50,191 nt of DNA from Lachnospiraceae bacterium (GCA_021201095.1 JAJQFO010000219.1:1-50191), one strand, 5' to 3'. Shown: positions 14,937 through 24,273, counted from the first letter of the stretch. Notes: generated from the sequence alone by a model not told the origin. Translations and numbers: made by a program.

Positions 14937-17822
14937 ATGAACGAAAAAGCATTAAAGGTACTCGAGTACCATAAAATCATCCGGCGGCTGGCGGATTTTG
15001 CCGGGTCGCAGCCGGGAAAGGAGCGCTGCCTAGCTCTCGTTCCGTCCGATGATCTGGAAGAAATCCGGCGGATGCAGCGGGAGACGACGGACGCCGTCAG
15101 CCGCACGCTGCGCAGGGGACGCGTTTCCTTTTCCGGCCTGACCGATATCCGGGGCTCCCTGCGCCGCCTGGAGGTCGGAAGCGCTTTAAATATAGAAGAA
15201 TTACTGCACGTCTGCGATGTAATGGAGACTGCGGAGCGTGTAAAAAACTGGGCAAAGTCGGATCGTCCGCGCGGCGGGGAATCCCGCGGCCGGAATCCCC
15301 GCAATAGCAAATTCCAGGGGGAGAATCCCCGCGATGATGCATTTCGCAGTGGGACTTCCGGCAATGCCGAATGGACACGAGAGCACAGTGGATCCAGCGG
15401 CGCAAGTCAGACGTCGGACTTCTCCCAGATGGACGCGCCGGAGGATTCTCTCGCGCAAATGTTCACGGATCTGCAGCCAATGACACAAACCTCCCGGGAA
15501 ATCCGCCGCTGCATCCTCTCTGAGGACGAGATCAGCGACGATGCCAGCTCCGGGCTGCGGCAGGTACGCCGCCAGATGAAATCAGTGAATGAGCGGATCC
15601 GGTCTTCGCTTGCTTCTTATTTAAATGGTTCCTCCCGCACTTATCTGCAGGATGCTGTGATTACGCAGCGCGGCGGACGTTTCTGTATTCCTGTAAAAGC
15701 GGAATACCGCAGTCAGGTGCCGGGGATGGTCCATGATCAGTCTTCGAGTGGTTCCACGCTTTTTGTGGAGCCGATGGCAGTGGTGAAGCTAAACAATGAC
15801 CTGCGCGAGCTGGAGATCCGCGAGCAGAAGGAGATCGAGATCGTGCTGGCGAATTTAAGCGGGGCGGTTGTGGAGCACTCCGAGGCGCTGAATTACGATG
15901 TTCTGCTGCTGACCGAGCTGGATTTTATTTTCGCGCGGGCGCAGCTTTCTCTTTCCTATAATGGCTCGGAGCCAATCTTTAATACAGAGGGACGTATTCA
16001 GATCCGAAAGGGCCGCCACCCTCTGCTTGACCCGAAAAAGGTGGTGCCCGTGGATATCCGCCTCGGCGATGAGTTCACGCTGCTGGTCATCTCCGGCCCG
16101 AATACCGGAGGCAAGACAGTTTCGTTAAAAACGGTCGGACTCTTTACGCTGCTCGGGCAGGCCGGCCTGCACATTCCGGCGCTCGACCGCTCCGAGCTCT
16201 CTGTTTTCAGCGAGGTGTACGCGGACATCGGTGACGAGCAGAGCATCGAGCAGAGTCTGAGTACGTTTTCTTCACATATGACAAATATTGTTTCTTTTTT
16301 AAAGGCGATGGATGAGCAGGACGCACAGATGTGGGGCTCCGGTACAAATGATCCGTCCGAAGACAGCCATGGCAAGACTTCCGCAAACAAACGAGGTGTC
16401 GTGCAGGAGGATGCCATCCATGGACGGACGGTTTCCTTTGATGCGCAGAGCCGGAAACGAAGTTTTACGTCCGCCGATGGCACAGACAGGCGAAATGCCT
16501 TCTGGACAGGCTCAGACGCGCGCACCGCGGGCGAACGCTCCCTGGTCCTCTTTGACGAGCTGGGCGCGGGCACGGACCCGACCGAGGGCGCGGCGCTGGC
16601 GATCGCGATTCTCTCTAACCTGCATGCCCGCGGGGTGCGCACCATCGCGACGACGCATTACAGCGAGCTGAAGGTCTACGCGCTCTCGACACCGGGGGTA
16701 GAGAACGGCTGCTGCGAGTTTGACGTGGAAACGCTGCGGCCGACCTACCGGCTGCTGATCGGAGTGCCCGGCAAGAGCAACGCCTTCGCGATCTCGGAAA
16801 AGCTGGGGCTGCCAGATTATATCATTGAGGACGCCAAAGAGCATCTTTCCAAGCAGGATGAGGATTTTGAGGATGTGATCGCCTCACTGGAGGAAAGCCG
16901 CGCTACCGTTGAGCAGGAGCATGCCGAGATCGCGCGGTACAAACAGGAAATCGAGGAGCTGAAAGCCCGCCTTTCGCAAAAGGAGGATCGTCTGGACGAG
17001 AGCCGCGACGCCATCCTGCGCAAGGCCCGCGAGGAGGCGCGGGAAATCCTGCGTGAAGCGAAAGAATACGCGGATGAAACCATCCGCAAATACAACCGTC
17101 TCGGCAGCGAGTCGGACGCCTCCCGCAAGATGGAACAGGAGCGTTCAAAGCTCCGTGAAAAAATTGCATCCAACAACGAAAAGCTCGGTCTTTCGGCCGA
17201 CAAAAAGCCGAAAAAGGAGCTTTCCGCCAAAGACCTGCGTGTAGGAGACGGAGTCCGTGTCCTGAGCCTGAACCTCACCGGAACCGTCAGTACACTCCCG
17301 GACGCCAGGGGAAACCTGTTTGTGCAGATGGGAATTCTGCGCTCTCAGGTGAATATCAAAGATCTGGAAAAGCTGCCGGACGAGCCGCTTACAGGCTTTT
17401 CCGGCCGGTCTGCCGCAGCAGGCAGCACAGGCCGCTCCGGGGCTGGCCGCACAGGAAGTACGGGAAAATCCGACAGGTCCGGTAATGCAGCTTCCTCCGG
17501 GCGGAGCGGAAGCTATGGAGCGGGCGGGGGCTATGGAAAAGGCACCTCGTCCGGCTTCTCCGGCTCTAAGAGCTACAGCATCCATTCGGAGATCAACCTG
17601 ATCGGCAAGACGACGGATGAGGCGATCGTAGAGCTGGATAAATATCTGGACGATGCCGTACTGGCTCACCTTTCTCCTTTGCGGATCGTACACGGCAAGG
17701 GCAGCGGCATCCTGCGGAAGGCAGTCCATCAGTATCTGAGAAAGCAGAGCTGTGTGGCATCCTTCCGGCTGGGTGAGTACGGCGAGGGCGACTCCGGCGT
17801 CACCATTGTAGAGTTGAAGTAA
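14937..17822 (+). CDS. mutS2: Endonuclease MutS2, enlarged by low-complexity inserts
   Basis: A 961-residue protein; MutS2 is usually near 790. The order is a MutS core/clamp, ATPase (Walker A GPNTGGKTVSLKT near 388, Walker B LVLFDELGAGTDPTEG near 540), a long coiled coil (about 640-725), a KOW-like segment (VGDGVRVLSLNLTGTV) and a C-terminal Smr nuclease domain (about 885-961, with HGKGSGILRKAV). MutS2 is linked to suppression of recombination and, in Bacillus, ribosome rescue. Three inserts are unusual: about 101-178 (Arg/Gly/Ser/Asn-rich), about 458-533 between Walker A and B, and a Gly/Ser linker before Smr. The ATG follows GAGG. Confidence 0.93.
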   Translation: MNEKALKVLEYHKIIRRLADFAGSQPGKERCLALVPSDDLEEIRRMQRETTDAVSRTLRRGRVSFSGLTDIRGSLRRLEVGSALNIEELLHVCDVMETAERVKNWAKSDRPRGGESRGRNPRNSKFQGENPRDDAFRSGTSGNAEWTREHSGSSGASQTSDFSQMDAPEDSLAQMFTDLQPMTQTSREIRRCILSEDEISDDASSGLRQVRRQMKSVNERIRSSLASYLNGSSRTYLQDAVITQRGGRFCIPVKAEYRSQVPGMVHDQSSSGSTLFVEPMAVVKLNNDLRELEIREQKEIEIVLANLSGAVVEHSEALNYDVLLLTELDFIFARAQLSLSYNGSEPIFNTEGRIQIRKGRHPLLDPKKVVPVDIRLGDEFTLLVISGPNTGGKTVSLKTVGLFTLLGQAGLHIPALDRSELSVFSEVYADIGDEQSIEQSLSTFSSHMTNIVSFLKAMDEQDAQMWGSGTNDPSEDSHGKTSANKRGVVQEDAIHGRTVSFDAQSRKRSFTSADGTDRRNAFWTGSDARTAGERSLVLFDELGAGTDPTEGAALAIAILSNLHARGVRTIATTHYSELKVYALSTPGVENGCCEFDVETLRPTYRLLIGVPGKSNAFAISEKLGLPDYIIEDAKEHLSKQDEDFEDVIASLEESRATVEQEHAEIARYKQEIEELKARLSQKEDRLDESRDAILRKAREEAREILREAKEYADETIRKYNRLGSESDASRKMEQERSKLREKIASNNEKLGLSADKKPKKELSAKDLRVGDGVRVLSLNLTGTVSTLPDARGNLFVQMGILRSQVNIKDLEKLPDEPLTGFSGRSAAAGSTGRSGAGRTGSTGKSDRSGNAASSGRSGSYGAGGGYGKGTSSGFSGSKSYSIHSEINLIGKTTDEAIVELDKYLDDAVLAHLSPLRIVHGKGSGILRKAVHQYLRKQSCVASFRLGEYGEGDSGVTIVELK

Positions 17823-17938
17823 AGCCTTCGCATCCGTTCGTTCCTCTGCCGGCGCGAGACTTCGCGGGAACCCAGTGTTTCCTGTATTTCAGGTCAGGAC
17901 AGGGGAATTCTCCTGCGCACATGAAAAGAGGGATTTGA

Positions 17939-18673
17939 ATGAATGATACGCAGCAAAAAATTATGATTGCCGACTGTGATGAAGCAGCCGCACAGCTGAC
18001 TGATTTTTACCTCACGCAGGCTCTGTATGAAACGCGGATCGTCAGCTCCGCGGATCAGGTGCTGTCTGCATGCGCCTCCTTTTCTCCGGATCTGGTCCTT
18101 ATGGAGGCAGTTTTCCCGAACCGGGAAAAGCTGCAGGTCTGCTCTGATCTTCGAAGCCAGTCCGATATGCCTATCATCCTGCTCTCTTCTGAGAACGAGG
18201 TGTCTGACCGGGTACACGGACTTGATCTCGGCGCGGATGATTATCTGGCCAAGCCATTTGACGCACGGGAGCTCCTGGCCCGCGTCCGGGCAGTTCTGCG
18301 GCGGTATCACCCCGACCAGAATGCATTGCCGGAGGAAACTCTGACCGGTGAATATGTCAAATACCCGAATCTGACCATCAGCCTCACCAATTATTCGGTG
18401 GTTTATCAGGGCGAGCTCATCAGCCTTCCTCCCAAAGAGCTGGAGCTCCTCTATTTTCTGGCCTCCTCGCCCAATCAGGTTTTCTCCAGAGAGCAGCTGC
18501 TGGACCGGCTCTGGGGCTTTGATTTTATGGGCGATACCCGCACGGTGGATGTACATATCAAGCGCCTTCGGGAAAAATTTAAAGCCAACGAGCACTGGGC
18601 GATTAAGACCGTTTGGGGCGTTGGCTATAAATTCGAGGTGAAGCCTTCCGCCATGAAAGAGCCTAAAGCATAA
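17939..18673 (+). CDS. OmpR/PhoB-type response regulator with atypical receiver
   Basis: A 244-residue DNA-binding regulator. The receiver (about 7-120) keeps Ser83/Ser84 (ILLSSENE) and Lys105 (ADDYLAKPF). The phosphoacceptor position is Glu56 (PDLVLMEAVFP instead of the usual Asp), and the acidic pair is Asp12-Cys13. A winged-helix domain (about 135-235, with SLPPKELELLYFLASSPNQV, REQLLDRLWG, RTVDVHIKRLREK) is intact. No histidine kinase is nearby. It may be phosphorylation-independent or locked on. The ATG follows AGAGGG and is 116 bp after mutS2. Confidence 0.9.
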   Translation: MNDTQQKIMIADCDEAAAQLTDFYLTQALYETRIVSSADQVLSACASFSPDLVLMEAVFPNREKLQVCSDLRSQSDMPIILLSSENEVSDRVHGLDLGADDYLAKPFDARELLARVRAVLRRYHPDQNALPEETLTGEYVKYPNLTISLTNYSVVYQGELISLPPKELELLYFLASSPNQVFSREQLLDRLWGFDFMGDTRTVDVHIKRLREKFKANEHWAIKTVWGVGYKFEVKPSAMKEPKA

Positions 18674-19104
18674 CTCCTTTCACTGACAGACCCCAGCTTC
18701 GGATCACCCTCTGGCAAGTAGTTGTCATTACAGTTCGATGCTGTGCCATGTTGTTACAAAAAACAACGGAAAGAAATAAGAATACCTTCATTTTTTCCCG
18801 GACCTGTTATGCTAAGATGCAATTATGAAATGTGTCACACGGGGTGACTCTGCTCCGGACGGCAGAAGACAGGAAAACACCGAAGGGCTGCGCTTATAAC
18901 TGCACTCCCGCGAAGTAACTCCGATCCCGGACGGCGTAAGACAATGATTTTAGCGCTGCTGCATTTTTGTGAGCAGAAATGAGTGAGAAGCTTTGCAGCT
19001 GCACCCATATCATAAGAAATCAGAATGAATCTGCGGACAGAGACGTGTGACCGGGAGGCAATTAACGGATGTATCAGAAGGATGCATCAGAAAGGAAGGG
19101 TTTT
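18674..19104 (+). other. Leader region before the YARHG gene
   Basis: About 430 bp. Two related segments, each containing CCGGACGGC followed by GAAGACA or GTAAGACA, recur 72 bp apart (about 18850 and 18922). The region looks structured but does not match a riboswitch class I can name. No clear promoter or small gene was identified. Confidence 0.4.
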
Positions 19105-20169
19105 ATGAAAAAGAATTATTTTACGCGTGTGCTGGCAATCGTACTCGCCCTTTGTATGACGGCTTCGTTTTCCATGACAGCGCTGGCTGTGAATGCACGC
19201 TGGGAAAGCTCCACGTCGAGAGATGAGTACAACAACATCTGTATCGATTTCGCTGAAGTGCAAGTCGTGCTTCCATCCGACTGGGGCGGCAAGGTACAGA
19301 TGAATATTTCTACGGACAGCGTCAGCTTTTATCACATCGCCTCACGCGATGCATGGACGGACGCTCTCGGATATGACAATGGCGGACATCTGTTCACCAT
19401 CTGCTACTCCGAAGAGGATGATTATTCCGATCTCCCCGACTACATGGTGATCGGCAGCACTCTGGAGGGCACCTATTACGCCTGGTTCCCGACTGATGTG
19501 CAGGCCTACACCGATGATCTGACGATCTCGAACGAATATACCTCCCTTTTTAATGATATTGACTGGATCAAGGCCAATATGACGCTGACCATCGACGTGA
19601 TCCTCGAAGAGTACCCGGAATATATTTTCCCGGAAAGTGCAACCAGCTATCTGTCAGAAAGCGACCTGGCAGGCATGACCGCCGATGAAGTGCAGATGGC
19701 GATCAATGAAATCTACGCGAGGCACCACCGCAAGTTTCTCAAGGATGACGTACAGGCCTATTTTGACGCAAAGTCCTGGTATTCCGGTACCATCGAGGCA
19801 GAGGATTTCGATGTCAGCGTGATGAATGTCTACGAATCTGCCAACATCAACCTGATGGTCAATTATCTTGATACACATGATTTCAGCGCGGATGGAACTG
19901 ACGACGAATATATCCTCCCGCAGAGCTCGAGCACCTATCTCACCAGCAGCGACCTGGCCGGTATGACCGCAGACGAGCTTCAGATGGCAATCAACGAAAT
20001 CTACGCGAGGCACCACCGCCGGTTCAACACAGCGAGTATTCAGGAATATTTTGATTCCAGGTCCTGGTACACCGGCACCATCGACGCTGATGCTTTCGAC
20101 GTCAGCGTACTCAGCACGATCGAGACAGCGAACATTACGCTGATGCTGGAGGTAAAAGCCACCCGGTAA
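19105..20169 (+). CDS. Exported protein with two YARHG domains
   Basis: A 354-residue protein with a signal peptide (MKKNYFTRVLAIVLALCMTA, then SFSMTALA, cleavage near 30). The N-terminal half (about 35-160) is unassigned. Two tandem YARHG-type repeats follow (about 173-255 and 273-350), each with YL(S/T)xSDLAGMTADExQMAIN, EIYARHHR(K/R)F, YFD(A/S)(K/R)SWY and DVSVxxxxxxANI. Both read YARHH rather than the YARHG that names the family. YARHG proteins are extracellular with unknown function. The start follows AGGAAGG; an ATG 12 codons earlier is unlikely because it precedes this site. Confidence 0.85.
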   Translation: MKKNYFTRVLAIVLALCMTASFSMTALAVNARWESSTSRDEYNNICIDFAEVQVVLPSDWGGKVQMNISTDSVSFYHIASRDAWTDALGYDNGGHLFTICYSEEDDYSDLPDYMVIGSTLEGTYYAWFPTDVQAYTDDLTISNEYTSLFNDIDWIKANMTLTIDVILEEYPEYIFPESATSYLSESDLAGMTADEVQMAINEIYARHHRKFLKDDVQAYFDAKSWYSGTIEAEDFDVSVMNVYESANINLMVNYLDTHDFSADGTDDEYILPQSSSTYLTSSDLAGMTADELQMAINEIYARHHRRFNTASIQEYFDSRSWYTGTIDADAFDVSVLSTIETANITLMLEVKATR

Positions 20170-20174
20170 TTTTC

Positions 20175-20756
20175 TTATTGTTCCCGGAACACAATCTCTC
20201 CAGTCTTTTCATCCATGCTCTCCACAATCGCGAGGGATTCCAGATGAATCCCCCGCGCGCGGATAGCGTCGCCGCCGACCTGAAAGCCCTTTTCAATCGC
20301 GATCCCGGCTCCCACCAGCTCGGCTCCGGACATCTCCACCAGCGCGGCCAGCCCTTCCAGCGCCTTGCCGTTTGCCAGAAAGTCGTCAATCAACAGTACC
20401 TTATCTCCTTTTCCGAGAAATTCCCTGGAAACAATAATATCATAGACCCGCCCGTGAGTGAACGATTCCACCTGCGTAGTGTAAACATCCCCAGCGATAT
20501 TCTTGGTCTGCGTTTTTTTTGCGAACACCACCGGCACATCAAACTGCTCCGCAGCCACACAGGCGATGCCGATGCCGGATGCTTCAATCGTGAGGATTTT
20601 ATTAATCTCCTCGCCCGCGAAGCGCCTCTTGAATTCCTTCCCCATCTCCCGAAACAGGGCGATATCCATCTGATGATTCAGAAAGCTGTCCACCTTCAGG
20701 ACATTGCCTTCTTTTACCTTGCCATCTTTGCGGATTCTGTCTTTTAAAAGCTGCAT
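20175..20756 (-). CDS. xpt: Xanthine phosphoribosyltransferase
   Basis: A 193-residue purine salvage enzyme converting xanthine and PRPP to XMP. The PRPP loop is [13 protein letters not shown] (about 120-132). The N-terminal [21 protein letters not shown], and [11 protein letters not shown] and [10 protein letters not shown] later, match Xpt closely. The ATG at 20756 follows GGGAGG; the upstream frame reads through that ribosome site. It overlaps the spacing of the YkgJ gene (14 bp apart) and ends five bases from the convergent YARHG gene. No purine riboswitch was seen. Confidence 0.95.
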   Translation of the reverse strand: MQLLKDRIRKDGKVKEGNVLKVDSFLNHQMDIALFREMGKEFKRRFAGEEINKILTIEASGIGIACVAAEQFDVPVVFAKKTQTKNIAGDVYTTQVESFTHGRVYDIIVSREFLGKGDKVLLIDDFLANGKALEGLAALVEMSGAELVGAGIAIEKGFQVGGDAIRARGIHLESLAIVESMDEKTGEIVFREQ

Positions 20757-20770
20757 ATCTCTTTCCTCCC

Positions 20771-21442
20771 TCATTGTAAATCCAGCACATCCCGCGCCGC
20801 CGCCAGTCTTGCATCAAACTGTGTATAAAAGTTTTCCGTCCAGTCATACGGTTTCATAAAAAACAGCTGCAGGACATAAAGATTTATATTTTTCACGCGT
20901 TCCTCGTCCGGCTCCCCGGCCGCAAGCGCCCCGACCTGCTCCAGAAACTGATGCCAGGCAAAAATGTACGCCTCATATCTGAAAAGCTCCGGCTGCTCCA
21001 GCCATTTCTCTATGCGCACCTTCGTCTTGTTTGGAACGGGACATTCATGAGTCTGAATAAAATAGCGAAACCCGTCCTTCTCATAGAACCTGCCAAGCGG
21101 AAACAGACGGCAGATCCCCGGACGGGATGCATGGATGCTGCACCGTCCCTGCTCATTTAAAAAGCCGCAGGCGTCCGCCTCATCATCCATGCACAGGTTC
21201 GGAAGAATCACACCGTCCACGACATTCAGCTCGATCCTTCCTGATTCCAGCAAATACTTCGGCGAGAGGTGCTGCCCCTGCCCCAGACGATAGAAATCCA
21301 TCGGATCCAGAATCGCGGATTTTCCCATACCATGGCAGCAGGCAGAGCAGCCGCGGCATCCTCCGCAGCCAATGCGCGCCATGTCGCGGGAGCCATACAG
21401 GCGGCCGTCCGATATTTCTTCCAGACTTACTTGTCGTTTCAT
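20771..21442 (-). CDS. YkgJ-family cysteine cluster protein
   Basis: A 223-residue cytoplasmic protein. The YkgJ pattern of spaced cysteines is present: [15 protein letters not shown] near residue 30, C near 87 and 94 (NLCMDD, ACGFL), [17 protein letters not shown] near 105-118, and HECPVPNK near 133. These probably bind Zn or an Fe-S cluster; family function is unsettled. ATG 21442 has AAAGGA upstream; the longer GTG start would include it. It is transcribed with xpt. Confidence 0.88.
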   Translation of the reverse strand: MKRQVSLEEISDGRLYGSRDMARIGCGGCRGCSACCHGMGKSAILDPMDFYRLGQGQHLSPKYLLESGRIELNVVDGVILPNLCMDDEADACGFLNEQGRCSIHASRPGICRLFPLGRFYEKDGFRYFIQTHECPVPNKTKVRIEKWLEQPELFRYEAYIFAWHQFLEQVGALAAGEPDEERVKNINLYVLQLFFMKPYDWTENFYTQFDARLAAARDVLDLQ

Positions 21443-21772
21443 CTGTTTTGTCCTTTCCACGCATCATCCAACTGTACAAAAGCTCAGCAGCCGGATATCC
21501 GCTCTGTAATCCGTGCGGTTTTCCATTGCACCATCCGCATGTGCATAGCCTTCGTCATTTTAAAGAACCGGTCAATAGACATAGACATCCTATTCTGCAC
21601 ATCCGTATGTGTTGAATTTCCGCCTTTTTCAAGGAACCGGTCAGCGGACATTCTGCTCTGCACATCCGTATCCTGTACACCCATATGTGCGGAATGCTCC
21701 GGGTTTCCCTGGAGCATTCTGTATTTTACGCACAGGGCGCAAAAGAAATTTTGCAGCTAAGATCCCTGCAGA
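21443..21772 (-). other. Spacer with degenerate repeats and a hairpin
   Basis: A 330-bp gap. GAACCGGTCA occurs at 21565 and 21634 (69 bp apart) and GCACATCCGTAT at about 21598 and 21660. A hairpin GAATGCTCC/GGAGCATTC (21692-21700 with 21711-21719) is followed on the plus strand by TGTATTTT. A 77-codon minus frame crosses the repeats in register but lacks a ribosome binding site, so it is not called. Confidence 0.45.
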
Positions 21773-22717
21773 TCAGTTAAAATATACTGTGTCCTCCTCC
21801 GGCGCTCCGGTCAGCTCATAGCTCACTCCATAAAGAACCGGCCCTTCCTCGCCATATTCCTTCTGGTATTCGTAGCGGATCTCGGCGGTCAGCCAGACCC
21901 ACTGCCTTGATTTCAGAGCGCTCGCAAAATTTGCTTTGCAAAGATATCCGACAAAGCGGATATCCTCCGCGCAGCAGGTCATCACGTTGCGCCCCGGGAT
22001 AAACACACCGGAGGGCAGCCGCATAGATTTCATGATTTTTGCCCGGAAACGCACCTTTTTGCCATCGTAACGGTCCTTTGACTCAAAAGCATCCAGATAC
22101 CACAGGCCATAATCCATATCGCTCACTTCGATCACATCTGCGTTGAAATCGAACGGAGGCACATCCTTGCCGGGGTCAATGGGATTGCCGTCTTCGTCCT
22201 CAAAGTATACCATCGCGCGCGGATTGAGACCGCGCACAGTGCGCCGCCAGGACAGCAGATCCATGTCCGGCGTGCATCGGTTGAATATCGCCATCTCTGT
22301 AAACTGAAACAGATTGCTCAGGATGCTGCGCATATTATTGAGATACACAGAAAACGTGCTGCCGTCCACGATCGTAATGACCTGGGCGATCGCCATATCA
22401 ATCGGCAGCTCCTCCCCAAACATCCATTTGCAGTCCCACATGCCGTTCATCTCAACAAAAATCCGCTTTGGGCGGTAGCGCTTCACGCAGGAGCGCAGAT
22501 AATTTACATCAAATTCCTCCTGCTCATCGACCGTCACTGCGGTAATATTCATTTTAGCGAGCTCTTTTTCATCGTATTCAACCTCGCCCTCCTCACAGAG
22601 GATCAGCAAAGCCTTCTGGCCGTCCGCAAAGCTGTCGCCCAAAAGGACATCCGACAGGAAGGTCGTCTTGCCCGCTTCCAGAAAACCGGTTATTAAATAG
22701 ATCGGTATTTGCCGCAT
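21773..22717 (-). CDS. CobW-type GTPase fused to a YcgQ-like domain
   Basis: A 314-residue protein. The N-terminal P-loop GTPase part has Walker A GFLEAGKTTF (11-20) and a Walker B-like RIFVEMNGMWD. The C-terminal third (about 200-300, with RFRAKIMKSMRLPSGVFIPG and CCAEDIRFVGYL) resembles the TIGR03943/YcgQ (DUF1980) domain that normally partners the YcgR permease. The usual G4 NKxD motif is not evident. CobW/COG0523 proteins are metal chaperone GTPases. It lies about 100 bp downstream of a second CobW protein, suggesting one metal-related operon. The fused order is unusual. Confidence 0.8.
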   Translation of the reverse strand: MRQIPIYLITGFLEAGKTTFLSDVLLGDSFADGQKALLILCEEGEVEYDEKELAKMNITAVTVDEQEEFDVNYLRSCVKRYRPKRIFVEMNGMWDCKWMFGEELPIDMAIAQVITIVDGSTFSVYLNNMRSILSNLFQFTEMAIFNRCTPDMDLLSWRRTVRGLNPRAMVYFEDEDGNPIDPGKDVPPFDFNADVIEVSDMDYGLWYLDAFESKDRYDGKKVRFRAKIMKSMRLPSGVFIPGRNVMTCCAEDIRFVGYLCKANFASALKSRQWVWLTAEIRYEYQKEYGEEGPVLYGVSYELTGAPEEDTVYFN

Positions 22718-22818
22718 TTTATCACTCTTTTCTTTCTTTGCTCCGGCCCGGACAGGCCGGTATCGGAATTATGCCATGCCCGGTTTTCACGTTTCCGGGG
22801 CTTTGGTTCAGCCAGGCT

Positions 22819-24114
22819 TCATGCCAGATAAAACAGTTTCTCCAGCTTCTGCTCCTGCAGCTTCGAGCCGATCACGCAGAAGCGCCCGGTATAATCAGCC
22901 GCACCCGTGCGGATTTCATATTCCTCCGGCACGAAGTCAAAGTGAAGCCAGCTGCCGTCCACGGCGGGCAGCATTCCCTTCGCGCGCAGCACCGTACCAT
23001 AGGTCGCGTCATCTGACAGAGCTTTGAGAATCTGCTCAAGCTCCTCTTTCGTATACTTGCGCGGGGTTTCCTTCCCCCAGGAGGTAAATACCTCGTCCGC
23101 ATGATGATGGTGGTGATGGTGATGTCCTTCATGATCATGACCGCAGCAGCACTCCTCGCCATCCTCATGATGGTGCTCATGATCCTCATCATGGTCGTGG
23201 TGATGATGTCCGTGATCCTCACCGTGGTGCTCATGATCTTCATCGTGATCATGGTGATGATGCTCGTGGTCCTCATCATGATCGCGATGAGGATGCTCGT
23301 GATCCTCATCATGATCGTGGTGATGGTGCTCGTGATCCTCATCGTGATCGTGGTGATGGTGTTCGTGGTCGTGGTCATGGCCGCAGCAGCACTCGTCGTC
23401 CTCATCATGGTCATGATGGTGATGCTCATGGTCATGATCATGGCCGCAGCAGCATTCGTCCTCATCTTCATCATGCGCATGCTGCATGGTCTCCTCAAGC
23501 AGCATCTGTGCGAGCACATCGGTACCCTCCATCGCGCTCAGGATCTGCGCGCCGGTCAGATCATCCCATGGAGTCGTAATGATCGTGGCGTTCGGATTTT
23601 TCTCACGGATCAGCGCTGCCGCTGCGAGCTGCTTCTCCTCCGAAAGCTTCTGCGTGCGGCTTAAAATCACAGTCGCGGCACTTTCGATCTGGTTGTTATA
23701 AAACTCGCCGAAATTTTTCATATACATTTTGATCTTTGTCGCATCCGCCACAGTGGTCAATGCGTTCAGCTCAAGTCCAGCCTCTTCCATAGCTCCTTCT
23801 ACCGCTCTGCGGACGTCGGAAAGCTTGCCGACGCCGGAAGGTTCAATAATGATACGGTCCGGGGAAAATTGCTCTGCCACTTCCTTCAGAGCCTTGCCGA
23901 AGTCACCCACCAGCGAGCAGCAGATGCAGCCGGAATTCATTTCCGTAATATTAATCCCCGCGTCCTTCAGAAAACCGCCGTCAATCCCGATCTCGCCAAA
24001 TTCATTCTCGATCAGGACAATTTTCTGTCCCGCAAACACTTCCGAGATCAGCTTCTTGATCAGCGTCGTCTTGCCCGCGCCGAGAAATCCCGAAATAATA
24101 TCTACCTTAATCAT
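22819..24114 (-). CDS. CobW/COG0523 GTPase with His/Asp/Cys-rich metal-binding insert
   Basis: A 431-residue protein. The G domain has Walker A GFLGAGKTTL (9-18) and the metal-site motif GCICC (62-66). Residues about 212-338 form a long insert of HDHDEDHEHHHH-type repeats with three CCCGHDH blocks, clearly suited to binding several Zn, Ni or Co ions. The C-terminal CobW domain (about 345-431) follows, with WLHFDFVPEEYEIR. Zn-metallochaperone activity (ZNG1-like) is known for relatives; the metal here is unknown. ATG 24114 is preferred over 24120, since GAAGGA abuts the latter. Confidence 0.92.
   Translation of the reverse strand: MIKVDIISGFLGAGKTTLIKKLISEVFAGQKIVLIENEFGEIGIDGGFLKDAGINITEMNSGCICCSLVGDFGKALKEVAEQFSPDRIIIEPSGVGKLSDVRRAVEGAMEEAGLELNALTTVADATKIKMYMKNFGEFYNNQIESAATVILSRTQKLSEEKQLAAAALIREKNPNATIITTPWDDLTGAQILSAMEGTDVLAQMLLEETMQHAHDEDEDECCCGHDHDHEHHHHDHDEDDECCCGHDHDHEHHHHDHDEDHEHHHHDHDEDHEHPHRDHDEDHEHHHHDHDEDHEHHGEDHGHHHHDHDEDHEHHHEDGEECCCGHDHEGHHHHHHHHADEVFTSWGKETPRKYTKEELEQILKALSDDATYGTVLRAKGMLPAVDGSWLHFDFVPEEYEIRTGAADYTGRFCVIGSKLQEQKLEKLFYLA
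23101..23481 (-). repeat. His/Asp codon repeats within the CobW gene
   Basis: About 380 bp of near-repetitive DNA (CATGATCATGGTGATGATG-like on the plus strand) encode the metal-binding insert. It is repetitive enough for copy number to vary between strains. The long plus-strand frames over it are by-products. Confidence 0.85.
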
Positions 24115-24237
24115 GTTCATCCTTCTTTCTGTAATTAACCAAAAATAATAGAAAACCAGCTGATCATTTCCTATATTTACTATTTTTATGCCCTGCTATA
24201 GTACACCAAAAAAAAGGAGATTGCAAGGGGCACTAAG

Positions 24238-24273
24238 AGAAAAGCCCCCGGCGCAACCCACTTTCCGCCGGGG
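24238..24273 (-). terminator. Terminator after the 24321 gene
   Basis: On the minus strand, CCCCGGCG/CGCCGGGG (24273-24266 with 24252-24245) is followed by GGCTTTTCTCTT. It is well placed after the stop at 24321 and before the CobW promoter region. Confidence 0.8.

Noticed and set aside
20178-20747. 189-codon plus-strand frame over xpt
   Set aside because: Antisense to a clear xanthine phosphoribosyltransferase.
21484-21717. 77-codon minus-strand gene with internal repeats
   Set aside because: The 69-bp repeat keeps the frame, but there is no ribosome site. The sequence looks like degenerate intergenic repeat DNA.
23101-23664. Met/Val-rich plus-strand frame resembling a membrane protein
   Set aside because: It is the reverse reading of the CobW His/Asp codon repeats (GTG/ATG codons) and has no start signals.
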